A stretch of DNA of 64,000 nucleotides from Mycolicibacterium iranicum (GTDB taxonomy: Bacteria; Actinomycetota; Actinomycetes; Mycobacteriales; Mycobacteriaceae), in NCBI RefSeq assembly GCF_001650495.1, contig NZ_LWCS01000098.1:124001-188000 (forward strand). The letters are read 5' to 3'. The position numbers were made by a program, and so were the translations under genes. Position 1 is the first letter of the stretch. The number at the start of each line of letters is the position of its first letter. The notes beneath the pieces are model-generated. The model was not told the DNA's origin and ran no database searches. It saw only the letters and a program-made list of their open reading frames with translations. Of this stretch, positions 24,713 through 33,774 are shown in pieces.

Positions 24713-26860
24713 ATGCCTGCTGCGCGCAAGCGTGATCAAGCCGCCCCTGCCGAAGTCAGTCCGACCGGCGCCTCGAAAATCACTGCGGAACAGGATGATC
24801 CGCGGGCCCAGTCCGGCCGATATCTGACCACCGCGCAAGGTGTGCGGCTGCCCGACACCGACCACTCCCTCAAGGCAGGCTCGCGCGGCCCCACTCTGAT
24901 GGAAGATTTCCATCTGCGGGAGAAGATCACTCACTTCGATCACGAGCGCATCCCCGAGCGCGTCGTGCACGCCAGAGGTGCTGCCGCGCATGGCTTCTTC
25001 GAGGCCTACGGAAACGCGGCGTCCATCACCAGGGCAGCTTTCCTGGGTAAGAAGGGCACCAGGACCGACGTCTTCTGCCGATTCTCGACAGTGCTGGGGT
25101 CGCGGGGCTCCGCAGACACTGTTCGCGACACCCGCGGCTTCGCGGTCAAGTTCTACACCGGGGAGGGCGTTTTCGACCTGGTGGGCAACAACATCCCCGT
25201 CTTCTTCATCCAGGACGGCATCAAGTTCCCCGACGTCATCCACGCGGGAAAGCCGCATCCGGACCGTGAGATTCCGCAGGCACAATCCGCCCACGACACG
25301 TTCTGGGATTTCGTCTCGCTACACACCGAAGCGACCCATCACGTGTTCTGGAATATGAGTGACCGGGGCATTCCACGCTCCTACCGCACGATGGAGGGTT
25401 TCGGCGTTCACACGTTCCGGCTGGTTAACGCCAAGGGCGACACCAGTCTCGTCAAGTTCCACTGGAAACCCGTTGCCGGCGTTCACTCTTTGGTGTGGGA
25501 AGAGGCTCAGTTGGCAGCCGGGTTCGACCCGGATTTCCACCGGCGCGACATGGCCGACGGCATCGAGGCGGGCGCACCGTTGGAATACGAACTGGGCGTC
25601 CAGGTGATGCCCGATGACGGCACGGAAACCTACGAGGGCATCGACCTGCTCGACCCGACGAAGATCGTCCCCGAGGAACTCGTTCCCGTTCAGTTGATCG
25701 GCAAGCTGACGCTGGACCGCAACCCCACCAACTACTTCGCCGAGACCGAGCAGGTTGCGTTCCACACCGGGAACCTCGTGCCTGGTATCGAGGTCACCAA
25801 TGATCCGCTGATGCAGGCGCGGCTGTTCTCCTACCTCGACACACAGTTGACGCGGCTGGGCGGGCCGAACTTCACGCAGCTGCCGATCAACCGTCCCCGT
25901 TGCCCGGTCAATGACATGCTCCGCGACGGCATGCATCAGACCGCTGTTCACACCGGACAGGCGCCGTACCGCCCGAACAGCATCGACGGTGGAGAACCGT
26001 TGGTTGCCGACGCCGACGAGGGCGGTTATGTTCAGACGCCGCGGCCGGTCGAGGGTCGGGTGGCACGCGTCGCACCGGCATCGTTCGACGACCACTTCAC
26101 CCAACCGGCGATGTTCTACCGCTCGCTGACCAAGATCGAACAGGACCACATCGCGGAAGCGTTCACGTTCGAGTTGGGCAAATGCTACGAGCAGGCGATC
26201 AAGGAGCGCCAGCTCGAGGTGCTGGCCAACGTGGACGCCGAACTGTGCGCTCAGGTGGCATCGGGTCTCGGACTCCCTGCGCCACAGGGGAGCCCGCCGA
26301 GTGAGGTGACGCTTTCGCCATCGCTGTCGCAGGTGGTGACGACTCCGGGGCCTGTCGCGGGCCGCAAGGTCGCGATCGTCGCCGACGAAGACTCCGACCT
26401 GAGCGGTGTGGCGAAACTCGCCAAGGCGCTGGACAAGTCCGGCGTCGTGTCGATGGTCGTCGCGCCGACAGGCGGCAGCCTCAAGTCGGGTAGGCGGACG
26501 CTCGTCGTCGAGCGCACATTCGACACGGCGCGGTCGATCGAGTTCGATGCCGTGGTCGTCGCCGGGGGCGCACTGGCACGCGCTGACATCAAGGCGGTTA
26601 TCCTGCTGCACGAAATGCTGAGGCACTGCAAACCTTTGGCGGCGTGGGGCGACGCCCGCGCGGCGCTGGCGAATATGGACATCAGCCTCGACGATCCGGG
26701 CGTCCTGGTGTCGGACGACGTCTCGTCGGCGTTCGGTGAGGAGCTGCTGGCGGCCCTCGGACTGCACCGGGTATGGGCGCGTGCCGAGTCCGTGATGTCG
26801 TCAGCGGTTGCGCCCGTGCGCGTCAAAGCGGCGCCGACTCGTCGGTCACGCAAACGCTGA
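24713..26860 (+). CDS. katE: Large-subunit (clade II, HPII-type) haem catalase with C-terminal DJ-1/PfpI-like domain
   Basis: 715 residues, the size of KatE/HPII. The catalytic His is in RVVHARGAAAHGFF, the essential Asn in NNIPVFFIQD, and the proximal Tyr in RLFSYLDTQLTRLG. The last 150 residues form the class I glutamine amidotransferase-like (DJ-1/PfpI) domain of clade II enzymes, beginning GRKVAIVADEDSD. It decomposes hydrogen peroxide in the cytosol. The ATG has GGAGG 7 nt upstream; an ATG 15 codons earlier lacks a site. Confidence 0.95.
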   Translation: MPAARKRDQAAPAEVSPTGASKITAEQDDPRAQSGRYLTTAQGVRLPDTDHSLKAGSRGPTLMEDFHLREKITHFDHERIPERVVHARGAAAHGFFEAYGNAASITRAAFLGKKGTRTDVFCRFSTVLGSRGSADTVRDTRGFAVKFYTGEGVFDLVGNNIPVFFIQDGIKFPDVIHAGKPHPDREIPQAQSAHDTFWDFVSLHTEATHHVFWNMSDRGIPRSYRTMEGFGVHTFRLVNAKGDTSLVKFHWKPVAGVHSLVWEEAQLAAGFDPDFHRRDMADGIEAGAPLEYELGVQVMPDDGTETYEGIDLLDPTKIVPEELVPVQLIGKLTLDRNPTNYFAETEQVAFHTGNLVPGIEVTNDPLMQARLFSYLDTQLTRLGGPNFTQLPINRPRCPVNDMLRDGMHQTAVHTGQAPYRPNSIDGGEPLVADADEGGYVQTPRPVEGRVARVAPASFDDHFTQPAMFYRSLTKIEQDHIAEAFTFELGKCYEQAIKERQLEVLANVDAELCAQVASGLGLPAPQGSPPSEVTLSPSLSQVVTTPGPVAGRKVAIVADEDSDLSGVAKLAKALDKSGVVSMVVAPTGGSLKSGRRTLVVERTFDTARSIEFDAVVVAGGALARADIKAVILLHEMLRHCKPLAAWGDARAALANMDISLDDPGVLVSDDVSSAFGEELLAALGLHRVWARAESVMSSAVAPVRVKAAPTRRSRKR

Positions 26861-27132
26861 AATCACGCACAGCCACGTTCGCCAGCCCAGCTGCGCGTTT
26901 ACGCAGCACGCAACCAGGACTTGTTCGCTTTGCGGACAGGTGCGTCCGCAACTCTTCGTTTAACGCGCTGTGCGGCCCTGCGGACGTGTGACACCATCTG
27001 CCGGTTACATCCACGTCGTTTGGACGAAAGGTGCTGGTGGACTTGCTAATGCTGGCTTCCGGCAACGCTTCAGTCGCCCCCTTGCCCGTGGCCTCCGGAC
27101 GCCGGGTGTATCGGTAACCACCCCGAATACGG

Positions 27133-28074
27133 TTGACGGATCCCCACAGGCCGCGTCCACTCGCGCGGTCCGAATTTTCCGATGACGATTGCCATCGCAT
27201 TCGTGAGCAACTGCACGCCGTATATGGGCTCGGCATGCACGTGGATTGCGTAGACGGGCCGAATCTCGGCCGGTACCGGCACGTCCGACATTCGGCGACC
27301 GGCTTTCACGTCGATCAGACAGACCACGCCGGTGATGCGACCCTGTCCATCGCGGAGGTCGGGCACGAGACCCTGATCTGGGTTCACGCCGGGACCCTCG
27401 TGTCGCGGTCGCAGCATGGGCTGGACGCGGCCCCTTCCGGCGAGATACGGCTTCTGCGAGCGGGGTGCAGCCGGGTGTCGCTCCAGACGGTCGACACCCG
27501 GTTGACGATCGTGCATCTCCACTCCGCGCTACCGCACGCCTCGTCGTCGCCCGCCTGGCTTGCACCCCGGTCACAAGATGCGGCGGATCTTGTGAAGCGA
27601 ACCGTCACCTATGCCACCGACGTGGTGAACCACGGTGACACGGCGATGGCGGAAGCGCTGTCGGACTCTGTGGCGCGACTCCTGCGGGACGCGGTGCTTG
27701 CAGGCTTTGCGGGTGGTGACGGTGCCGCCCCTGCGGACAACACGGATCCGCTACCTGCGGCCCTGCGCGCCGCGCTCACCTACATCGAGGCCGACGCGTC
27801 GCGGCGGATATCGCTGGCTGATCTCGCACGTGAGGCGTACGCGACCCCCCGCACGGTGCAGTATCTGTTCCGTCGCTACCTGGACACTACGCCGACCGCC
27901 TACGTGCGAGGGCTCCGGTTGGCCGCTGCCCGCCAGGAACTGCTGGTGGCGCACCGGTCTGAGACGACCGTGAGCGCCACCGCGTCGCGGTGGGGTTTCG
28001 GCCACACCGGCCGCTTCGCCGTGCTCTACCGCGAAACTTACGGCGAGAGCCCACATCAGACGCTGGCGCGGTGA
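27133..28074 (+). CDS. AraC-family transcriptional regulator
   Basis: 313 residues with an N-terminal AraC-binding-like sensing domain (HVDQTDHAGDATLSIAEVG) and a C-terminal double helix-turn-helix (ISLADLAREAYATPRTVQYLFRRYLDTTP, then VSATASRWGFGHTGRFAVLYRETYGESP). The family binds DNA as a monomer or dimer and often responds to a small ligand. The start is a TTG at 27133 and is uncertain. It lies between katE and the convergent katG; a role in peroxide response is possible from position only. Confidence 0.85.
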   Translation: MTDPHRPRPLARSEFSDDDCHRIREQLHAVYGLGMHVDCVDGPNLGRYRHVRHSATGFHVDQTDHAGDATLSIAEVGHETLIWVHAGTLVSRSQHGLDAAPSGEIRLLRAGCSRVSLQTVDTRLTIVHLHSALPHASSSPAWLAPRSQDAADLVKRTVTYATDVVNHGDTAMAEALSDSVARLLRDAVLAGFAGGDGAAPADNTDPLPAALRAALTYIEADASRRISLADLAREAYATPRTVQYLFRRYLDTTPTAYVRGLRLAAARQELLVAHRSETTVSATASRWGFGHTGRFAVLYRETYGESPHQTLAR

Positions 28075-28119
28075 CTGTCATGCAGAGATGGCAGCCGTGG
28101 CGGCGCCGACCGGTGGGTC

Positions 28120-30372
28120 TCAGCGCAGATCGAAACGGTCGTTGTTCATCACCTTCACCCACGCTGCGACGAAGTCCTCGACGAACCTGCCCTTGTTGTC
28201 CTCCTGCGCATAGACCTCGGCGATTGCCCGCAGAACCGAATTGGAGCCGAAGACAAGGTCGTTCGGGGTCGCGGTCCACTTCAGCTCACCGGTGGCCCGG
28301 TCGTGGCCGTCGTAGACGTTCTCCGCTGTCTGCGATGACTTCCACTGCGTCCCCATATCCAGCAGGTTGACGAAGAAGTCGTTGGTCAATGCGCCCGGCG
28401 TCTCGGTGAACACGCCGTGCTTGGTGCCGCCGTGGTTGGCGCCGATCACTCGGAGGCCGCCGATCAGGGCCGTCATCTCAGGCGCGGTGAGGTCGAGGAA
28501 GTATGCCTTGTCGACGAGCAACTTCTCGATCTGCCCCTTCTCACCGGGGCGCACATAGTTGCGGAAGCCGTCGGCCTGGGGCTCGAGTACCGCAAAGGAC
28601 TCCACGTCGGTGTTCTCCTGTGAAGCATCGGTGCGCCCCGGTGCAAAGTGCACGTTGATCTCGTACCCGGCTGCCTTAGCGGCCTTTTCGATCGCGGCAG
28701 AACCGGCCAGCACGATCAGGTCGGCCAACGACACCTTCTTGCCGCCCGTGGCGCTGGTGTTGAAATCCTGCTGGATCCTCTCCAGGACGGGCAGCACCTT
28801 GTCCAGTTCGGAGGGCTCGTTGGCCTCCCAATTACGTTGCGGCTCAAGACGCAACCGCGCACCGTTGGCACCGCCGCGCTTGTCGGTGCCGCGGAAGCTG
28901 GAGGCCGACGCCCAGGCCGTTTTGACCAGTTGTGGCACGGATAGTTCCGACTGCAGGACCGTGGCTTTCAGGGCCGCGATGTCGAATTCGTCGATCAACG
29001 TGTAGTCGACGGCCGGCACCGGATCCTGCCAGAGCTGCGGTTCGGGCACCCACGGTCCGAGGTAGCGGCTGACGGGCCCCATGTCGCGATGCAGCAACTT
29101 GTACCAGGCCCGCGCGAACGCATCGTTGAGCTCTTCGGGGTGGTCCAGCCAACGCCGGGTGATCTGGCCGTATATCGGATCCACCCGCATCGACACGTCG
29201 GTGACAAGCATCGTGGGCTTGCGCTTCTTCGTCGCGTCAAACGGATCCGGGATGATTGCCTCGGCGTCTTTGGCCTCGAACTGCCAAGCGCCACCGGGGC
29301 TTTTGGTCAGCTCCCATTCGTTCCCGTAAAGGATCTCCAGATAACGGTTGCTCCACTTGGTGGGCTTGTCGGTCCAGACCACCTCGAGACCGCTGGTGAT
29401 CGTATCGCCGGCCTTGCCGGAGGCGAAGGCGCACTTCCAGCCCAGACCCTGCTGCTCGATCGGCGCGGCCTCGGGTTCGGGGCCCACGAGATCGCCGTCA
29501 CCGGCGCCGTGGGTCTTGCCCAGCGTGTGGCCTCCGACGATCAGCGCGGCGGTCTCCTCGTCGTTCATCGCCATCCGGCCGAAGGTCTCGCGGATGTCGT
29601 GGGCGGCGGCAAGCGGATCCGGCTTTCCCTCGGGCCCTTCGGGATTGACGTAGATCAGGCCCATGGTGGTCGCGCCGAACGGCTGCGCGAGCTGACGGGT
29701 GTCGCTGTCGTCGGCGCCGCCGTAACGTTTATCCGTGCCCAGCCAGGTGTCCTCCTGGCCGTAGAGGATCTCCTCGGGCTCCCAGATGTCCTCTCGACCG
29801 AAACCGAAGCCGAATGTTTCGAAGTCAGCCGACTCCAGCGCTACGTTTCCGGCGAACACCAGCAGATCCGCCCACGACAGCTTGTTGCCGTACTTCTGCT
29901 TGACCGGCCACAGCAGACGGCGCGCCTTGTCCAGGTTCGCATTGTCCGGCCAGCTGTTGAGCGGGGCGAACCGCTGCGCACCCTGGCCGCCTCCGCCGCG
30001 GCCGTCGAAGATTCGGTAGGTACCTGCCGCGTGCCAGCTCATCCGGATGAACAGACCGGCGTAGCTGCCATAGTCGGCCGGCCACCAGTCCTGAGAGGTG
30101 GTGATCACCGAAAGGACATCGGCCTTCAGAGCGTCGACGTCGAGTTTTGCGAACTCTGCAGCGTAGTCGAAGTCGGCGCCGAGAGGGTTGGCCTTCTCCG
30201 ACTGCTTGTGCAGCACCGAGACGTCGACCTGCTCGGGCCACCAGTCCTGATTGGTGAGTGGCGCATGCGCTTTCGGCTTCGGCGAGTCGATCGCCGGGTT
30301 CTCGGACTCGCTGTGGCTGTGCGTCTGGGAGTCGGAGTGGGGCGGGCGGGCATCGGAGGTATCGGACGACAC
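28120..30372 (-). CDS. katG: Catalase-peroxidase
   Basis: A 750-residue bifunctional catalase-peroxidase. The distal triad lies in IRMSWHAAGTYR (Arg, Trp, His), the Tyr of the Met-Tyr-Trp adduct in MGLIYVNPEGPEG, the Met in GRMAMNDEE, and the proximal His in GGHTLGKTHG. The residue equivalent to M. tuberculosis Ser315 is kept as Ser in TITSGLEVVW, and homologues activate isoniazid. The C-terminal domain is the usual non-haem duplicate. I chose the GTG at 30372 with AAGGGAAG upstream and MSSDTSD as the start; the ATG at 30387 overlaps the furA stop (ATGA) and is possible. Confidence 0.96.
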   Translation of the reverse strand: MSSDTSDARPPHSDSQTHSHSESENPAIDSPKPKAHAPLTNQDWWPEQVDVSVLHKQSEKANPLGADFDYAAEFAKLDVDALKADVLSVITTSQDWWPADYGSYAGLFIRMSWHAAGTYRIFDGRGGGGQGAQRFAPLNSWPDNANLDKARRLLWPVKQKYGNKLSWADLLVFAGNVALESADFETFGFGFGREDIWEPEEILYGQEDTWLGTDKRYGGADDSDTRQLAQPFGATTMGLIYVNPEGPEGKPDPLAAAHDIRETFGRMAMNDEETAALIVGGHTLGKTHGAGDGDLVGPEPEAAPIEQQGLGWKCAFASGKAGDTITSGLEVVWTDKPTKWSNRYLEILYGNEWELTKSPGGAWQFEAKDAEAIIPDPFDATKKRKPTMLVTDVSMRVDPIYGQITRRWLDHPEELNDAFARAWYKLLHRDMGPVSRYLGPWVPEPQLWQDPVPAVDYTLIDEFDIAALKATVLQSELSVPQLVKTAWASASSFRGTDKRGGANGARLRLEPQRNWEANEPSELDKVLPVLERIQQDFNTSATGGKKVSLADLIVLAGSAAIEKAAKAAGYEINVHFAPGRTDASQENTDVESFAVLEPQADGFRNYVRPGEKGQIEKLLVDKAYFLDLTAPEMTALIGGLRVIGANHGGTKHGVFTETPGALTNDFFVNLLDMGTQWKSSQTAENVYDGHDRATGELKWTATPNDLVFGSNSVLRAIAEVYAQEDNKGRFVEDFVAAWVKVMNNDRFDLR

Positions 30373-30383
30373 GTTTCTTCCCT

Positions 30384-30833
30384 TCATTCGTGCGCACTAC
30401 GGGTGGATGGTTGGGCTGTAGAGCAGTCTGGGCACAGGCCCCAGTAGATGACCTCTGCCTCGTCGACCTCGAAGCCGAGGTCGTCGGAAGCCGCCAGGCA
30501 GGGTGCTTCGCCGACAGCACAGTCGACATCGGCAATGACTCCGCAAGACCGGCACACGATGTGGTGATGGTTGTCCCCGACGCGCGTCTCGTACCGGGCC
30601 AGCGAACCGGCAGGCTGGATGCGTCGCACCAACCCCGTTGCCGCCAGCGCGTTCAGGGCGTCGTACACCGTCTGCCTTGAGATTTCGGGCAATTGTTCCC
30701 GGGCAGCGCCGATGATCACCTCGGTGTCTGCGTGCGGGTTCTGCCCGACGGCGTGCAGCACTGCGATCCGCGGTCGCGTCACCCGCAGTGCCGCCGAACG
30801 CAGCACGCCCGAGTAGTCGTCAACTTCGGCCAT
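30384..30833 (-). CDS. furA: FurA, Fur-family repressor of katG
   Basis: 149 residues: an N-terminal winged helix (LRSAALRVTRPRIAVL, ISRQTVYDALNALAATGLVRRI), the metal site VGDNHHHIVCRSCGVIADVDC and the late cysteine pair LCPDC. In mycobacteria FurA represses the furA-katG operon and is inactivated by peroxide. The ATG at 30833 has no ribosome-binding site but sits right at the expected transcription start, so the mRNA is probably leaderless. The stop overlaps the upstream katG start codon. The frame is open for 27 codons further upstream, but these cross the promoter. Confidence 0.95.
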   Translation of the reverse strand: MAEVDDYSGVLRSAALRVTRPRIAVLHAVGQNPHADTEVIIGAAREQLPEISRQTVYDALNALAATGLVRRIQPAGSLARYETRVGDNHHHIVCRSCGVIADVDCAVGEAPCLAASDDLGFEVDEAEVIYWGLCPDCSTAQPSTRSAHE

Positions 30834-30840
30834 CGTTCCG

Positions 30841-30869
30841 ATACTGGCCTGGGATCTGGACGGGATCAA
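30841..30869 (-). promoter_or_regulatory. furA-katG promoter
   Basis: On the minus strand TTGATC (30864-30869) and CAGTAT (30841-30846) are separated by 17 nt. The -10 box ends 8 nt before the A of the furA ATG at 30833, which predicts a leaderless transcript. The AT-rich stretch around GAATTC just upstream (30869-30876) is a plausible FurA site. Confidence 0.6.
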
Positions 30870-31111
30870 GAATTCAGTCCAAACCAACGCTTGAAACCCG
30901 CATTTCGTTCGCAATCGGGCTGTCGATCCGAAAAGCGAAAACCGCCGATCCGCCTGTGAAGAGGACGGTTTTGTCGTCGCCCGTCGAGAATGACGTCACG
31001 CGCGACGTCACGACGAAGTCGTCCGGATGCGGCGTCGCGGTACACCCGGTTCTGCGGACCGGCGAACCGCTGACCGGTCGCAACGATGTTGCACGCGTAG
31101 GGCGGATCCGC

Positions 31112-32410
31112 TCAAGACAGCGCGGAACCGGCGTCTGTCCGCGTCTTCGTGACGCTGACTCGAAGCGGCGCCGCAGCGCACAACCGCGCCGCTGCGGCGG
31201 CGACGAGAAAGCCTCCCAACGCCGCCCACCCCACGGTGTCGCCCAGGCCGAACTTGGCCATCGCCACCAGAATGACTCCGGCCGCACAGATGAGGATGCC
31301 TGCAGCGTCGGCCCGCGCACCGGTGGCGGTGACGGTCGCGTCCCACCAGGGCAGCGGACGCCGCTCCAGCGCAGAGAGCAACTTGAACAGCACCAGCATG
31401 ACGCCCGCGAAAACCGGTGCGCGCAGGGCGAGCAGCCCCCAGAAGCCGGGTGCTTCGACGTCGAAGGCGTCGAGACCGAGGGCGTGCAGACTGAACGCCG
31501 CGATCGCGATAGCGACGATGTGCCACAGGTAGAGCGTCATCGCCCCGGCGTTGCCTGCCGACACGACGCTCCAGACCCTGGGACGCTGTGCCCAGCGCCC
31601 GATTGCACGCGCTGACACCACGAACGCGCACGACATCCAGATGCAGTGCATCGCCAGCAGCAACGTGGGCGGTGCGACATTGGAGACACGTTCGGCACCT
31701 GTGACCACCAGCGACACCTCGTAAGGACCGAAGGTGACCAGCGCCAGGGCGGTGGCGAAGGCGACAACCCCGATTCCTGCCGCGATGCGCGCCGCGATGA
31801 GATTGCGTGCGTACGCCACCCCGATCGCGACCGGAATCAGCCACACGATCACGAAGTTCGCCACAGCAGCCTCCGGCGCGCCGCTGGCGAAGCGTACGGC
31901 GTCCATGGCCGCCGCTGCGGCGACAAGTCCCGTCAGGACAAGCGCGACGGCGCGGAAGCTGTTCAGCCGAACCAGTGCCGGCACGAAGGCCAGTGTGACG
32001 ACATAGACGCCGAGGAACCACAGCAGCGCCACGCTCTCCCCGCCGAGACCGGCCGCAGAGTCGGCCCCGAGGATCAGTCGGGTGACAAGCAGGCCCACCG
32101 ACCACGCCGCCAGATACCAGAACACCGGTCGGCAAAGCCGCTGCGCCCGGCTGAACAGCCATGTGCCCCAGGGTGTTCCGGGACGGTAGCTGTAGGCGCC
32201 CGCGGCCCCGCCCGCAAGGAAGAACAGCGGCATCACCTGAACAATCCAGGTCAGCGGCGCGACTGCGGGCACCTCACCGATCAGGTTGGCGATCCGCAGA
32301 CCGCCGCTGTCGATGGTGGCGAGCAGCAGCGCGCAATGTCCGAACATCACCACGATCAGTGCACCGATGCGGGCGACGTCGACGGCACGGTCTCGCGTGG
32401 GCTGGGTCAT
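31112..32410 (-). CDS. Acyltransferase family 3 (OafA/YrhL-like) membrane protein
   Basis: 432 residues with 10 or more hydrophobic helices. The first helix carries RAVDVARIGALIVVMFGHC and the region PLFFLAGGAAGAYSYRPG, both hallmarks of acyltransferase-3 enzymes, which transfer acyl groups across or on the membrane face to sugars or lipids. The RHxRxxR-like R-x10-H pattern (Arg in DRAVDVAR, His in GHC) is kept. I chose the ATG at 32410; the upstream extension is Arg/Pro-rich and runs into the preceding gene. The start lies 8 nt beyond a strong hairpin. Confidence 0.82.
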   Translation of the reverse strand: MTQPTRDRAVDVARIGALIVVMFGHCALLLATIDSGGLRIANLIGEVPAVAPLTWIVQVMPLFFLAGGAAGAYSYRPGTPWGTWLFSRAQRLCRPVFWYLAAWSVGLLVTRLILGADSAAGLGGESVALLWFLGVYVVTLAFVPALVRLNSFRAVALVLTGLVAAAAAMDAVRFASGAPEAAVANFVIVWLIPVAIGVAYARNLIAARIAAGIGVVAFATALALVTFGPYEVSLVVTGAERVSNVAPPTLLLAMHCIWMSCAFVVSARAIGRWAQRPRVWSVVSAGNAGAMTLYLWHIVAIAIAAFSLHALGLDAFDVEAPGFWGLLALRAPVFAGVMLVLFKLLSALERRPLPWWDATVTATGARADAAGILICAAGVILVAMAKFGLGDTVGWAALGGFLVAAAAARLCAAAPLRVSVTKTRTDAGSALS

Positions 32411-32418
32411 GTGCCCAG

Positions 32419-32446
32419 CATGCCGGGTCGTCCACGCCCCGGCATG
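32419..32446. terminator. Perfect 9-bp stem-loop between the DUF7159 gene and the acyltransferase gene
   Basis: CATGCCGGG (32419-32427) and CCCGGCATG (32438-32446) pair around a 10-nt loop. On the minus strand it follows the stop at 32463 by 16 nt and precedes the acyltransferase ATG by 8 nt. There is no T-tract. It could be a U-less terminator, an operator, or a structure that limits translation of the downstream gene. Confidence 0.4.
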
Positions 32447-32462
32447 AGTAGAACTACGGCGC

Positions 32463-33617
32463 CTACGGGAGCGCGCTGAGGAAGGCGCCCAGCGGACCGG
32501 CGGGCGCCGGTGGGGCGGGCGTCGAGGGCACGGTGGCGGGCGTCGCCTGCGCGATCGGAGCCGTGGCAGCTTGGGCGGGCGGGCCGGCGAGCGGGCCCAC
32601 ACCGGTCAGGTGCGGTTCTTCGGTGGGGATCAAGCCCTGCTCGGGTGCAGTCGAACCGACGCCCTGGACGGCAGCGGCGACCGGAGCCTCCGCGGCCAGC
32701 GCCGCGGGCGCCTCGGGAACCAAGACCTCCGGAGTCGTCGTGATCTCTGATTCGGCCCAGGTTTCGAGCGTCTCGGGCACGACGGTCGAGTACTCCGGCA
32801 GCTCATCGACCGCCGGCAGTGTCTCGGGGGCCGTGAGCTCCTGTTCGATGACTGCTTCCGGCGCGGGCACGGGTGCTGCGACGGCCTGCGGTGCCGGCGG
32901 CACGGCGGGAACCGCGGGTGCGGCCGGCGCGGGGACGACCACTTCGGCCGCGGCCGTGTCAGGTGTCTCGTATGACGGCGACGTCCCACCGAGCAGCGCC
33001 CACCCGACGAGTCCGGACACCGCAGCCAGGAAAGCGATCCCGGCCGCCGCGGCCGGTACGGGCCTCGACAGCGTCGAACCGACATGTCGGAACCGGTCGG
33101 AGAGCCGCAGCGCGGCCTCACTGCCGGCCTCGCGAAGACCGGCCACCCGACCGCCGCCGGTCGGCATGCCGCCGCCTCGATCGCCGGGATGCACGCCGGG
33201 CACCCGCGCGACCAATCGGCCGAGAACGCCCTTGTCGGTATCGGTGTCGAGGTCTGCCCGCGCAGCGCCGTAGGCGAGCACCATGTGTGGCGCGATGTGG
33301 CGCGCGGTCCGATTACGTCCCTCTCGAGCGGCCTCCTCGGAGACCGTCTCGACGGTGTCGAAGCCGAACAGACGCATCTTGGTCCTCAACCGGATGCCGT
33401 GGGCGCGCGCCTCCTCGTCCCACACCAACCGGACACCGTCGATGTCGCGTTCGCTTTGCAGGGCGAAGGCCTGCACACTGCGTGCCGCCGCCCTGGCAAT
33501 CTCGTTGACGGACTCCAGCGGCACGACCTCGTCGGCGAGGATGCTGCCGTCATAGGTGTCGACAAGCACCCAGACAGCGCTGTTGGCGGTCAAGGACAAA
33601 CCCAATACCACGCGCAT
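32463..33617 (-). CDS. DUF7159-type mycobacterial membrane protein (second paralogue)
   Basis: 384 residues. The N-terminal domain opens MRVVLGLSLTANSAVWVLVDTYDG and is a clear relative of the protein at 16404-17387; both contain a GLRLRTR/GIRLRTK-like segment followed by FDTVE or FRMVE and ALAYGAA/VLAYGAA. A variable linker, one membrane helix (about 193-213), and a Pro/Glu/Ala-rich tail ending in GAFLSALP follow. Topology suggests a cytosolic domain with an envelope-facing flexible tail. Function unknown. The gene precedes the acyltransferase on the same strand. Confidence 0.75.
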   Translation of the reverse strand: MRVVLGLSLTANSAVWVLVDTYDGSILADEVVPLESVNEIARAAARSVQAFALQSERDIDGVRLVWDEEARAHGIRLRTKMRLFGFDTVETVSEEAAREGRNRTARHIAPHMVLAYGAARADLDTDTDKGVLGRLVARVPGVHPGDRGGGMPTGGGRVAGLREAGSEAALRLSDRFRHVGSTLSRPVPAAAAGIAFLAAVSGLVGWALLGGTSPSYETPDTAAAEVVVPAPAAPAVPAVPPAPQAVAAPVPAPEAVIEQELTAPETLPAVDELPEYSTVVPETLETWAESEITTTPEVLVPEAPAALAAEAPVAAAVQGVGSTAPEQGLIPTEEPHLTGVGPLAGPPAQAATAPIAQATPATVPSTPAPPAPAGPLGAFLSALP

Positions 33618-33750
33618 AACTACCCCTAGACGAGTGCCGGTGTTGGCAAGTAATCGGCACGCCTGAGTCAGATGTTACGCGTGTGTCAGCATTAAATTGT
33701 GGCCGTACGGCGAAAATAGTATTGTCCGAAGCGGCGAATAAGCCGGGGTA

Positions 33751-33767
33751 GCTGGCTGGCAGCCAGC
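33751..33767 (-). terminator. Palindrome just past the isocitrate dehydrogenase stop
   Basis: GCTGGCTGGCAGCCAGC reads as an 8-bp-arm palindrome with a one-base centre. As RNA it could form a 6-bp stem with a 5-nt loop, starting 7 nt after the stop at 33775. No T-tract follows, so it is a weak terminator candidate. Confidence 0.4.
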
Positions 33768-33774
33768 ACCCGTC

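Noticed and set aside
29089..30447. 452-codon plus-strand frame opposite katG
   Set aside because: Antisense to a highly conserved gene and without any family motif.
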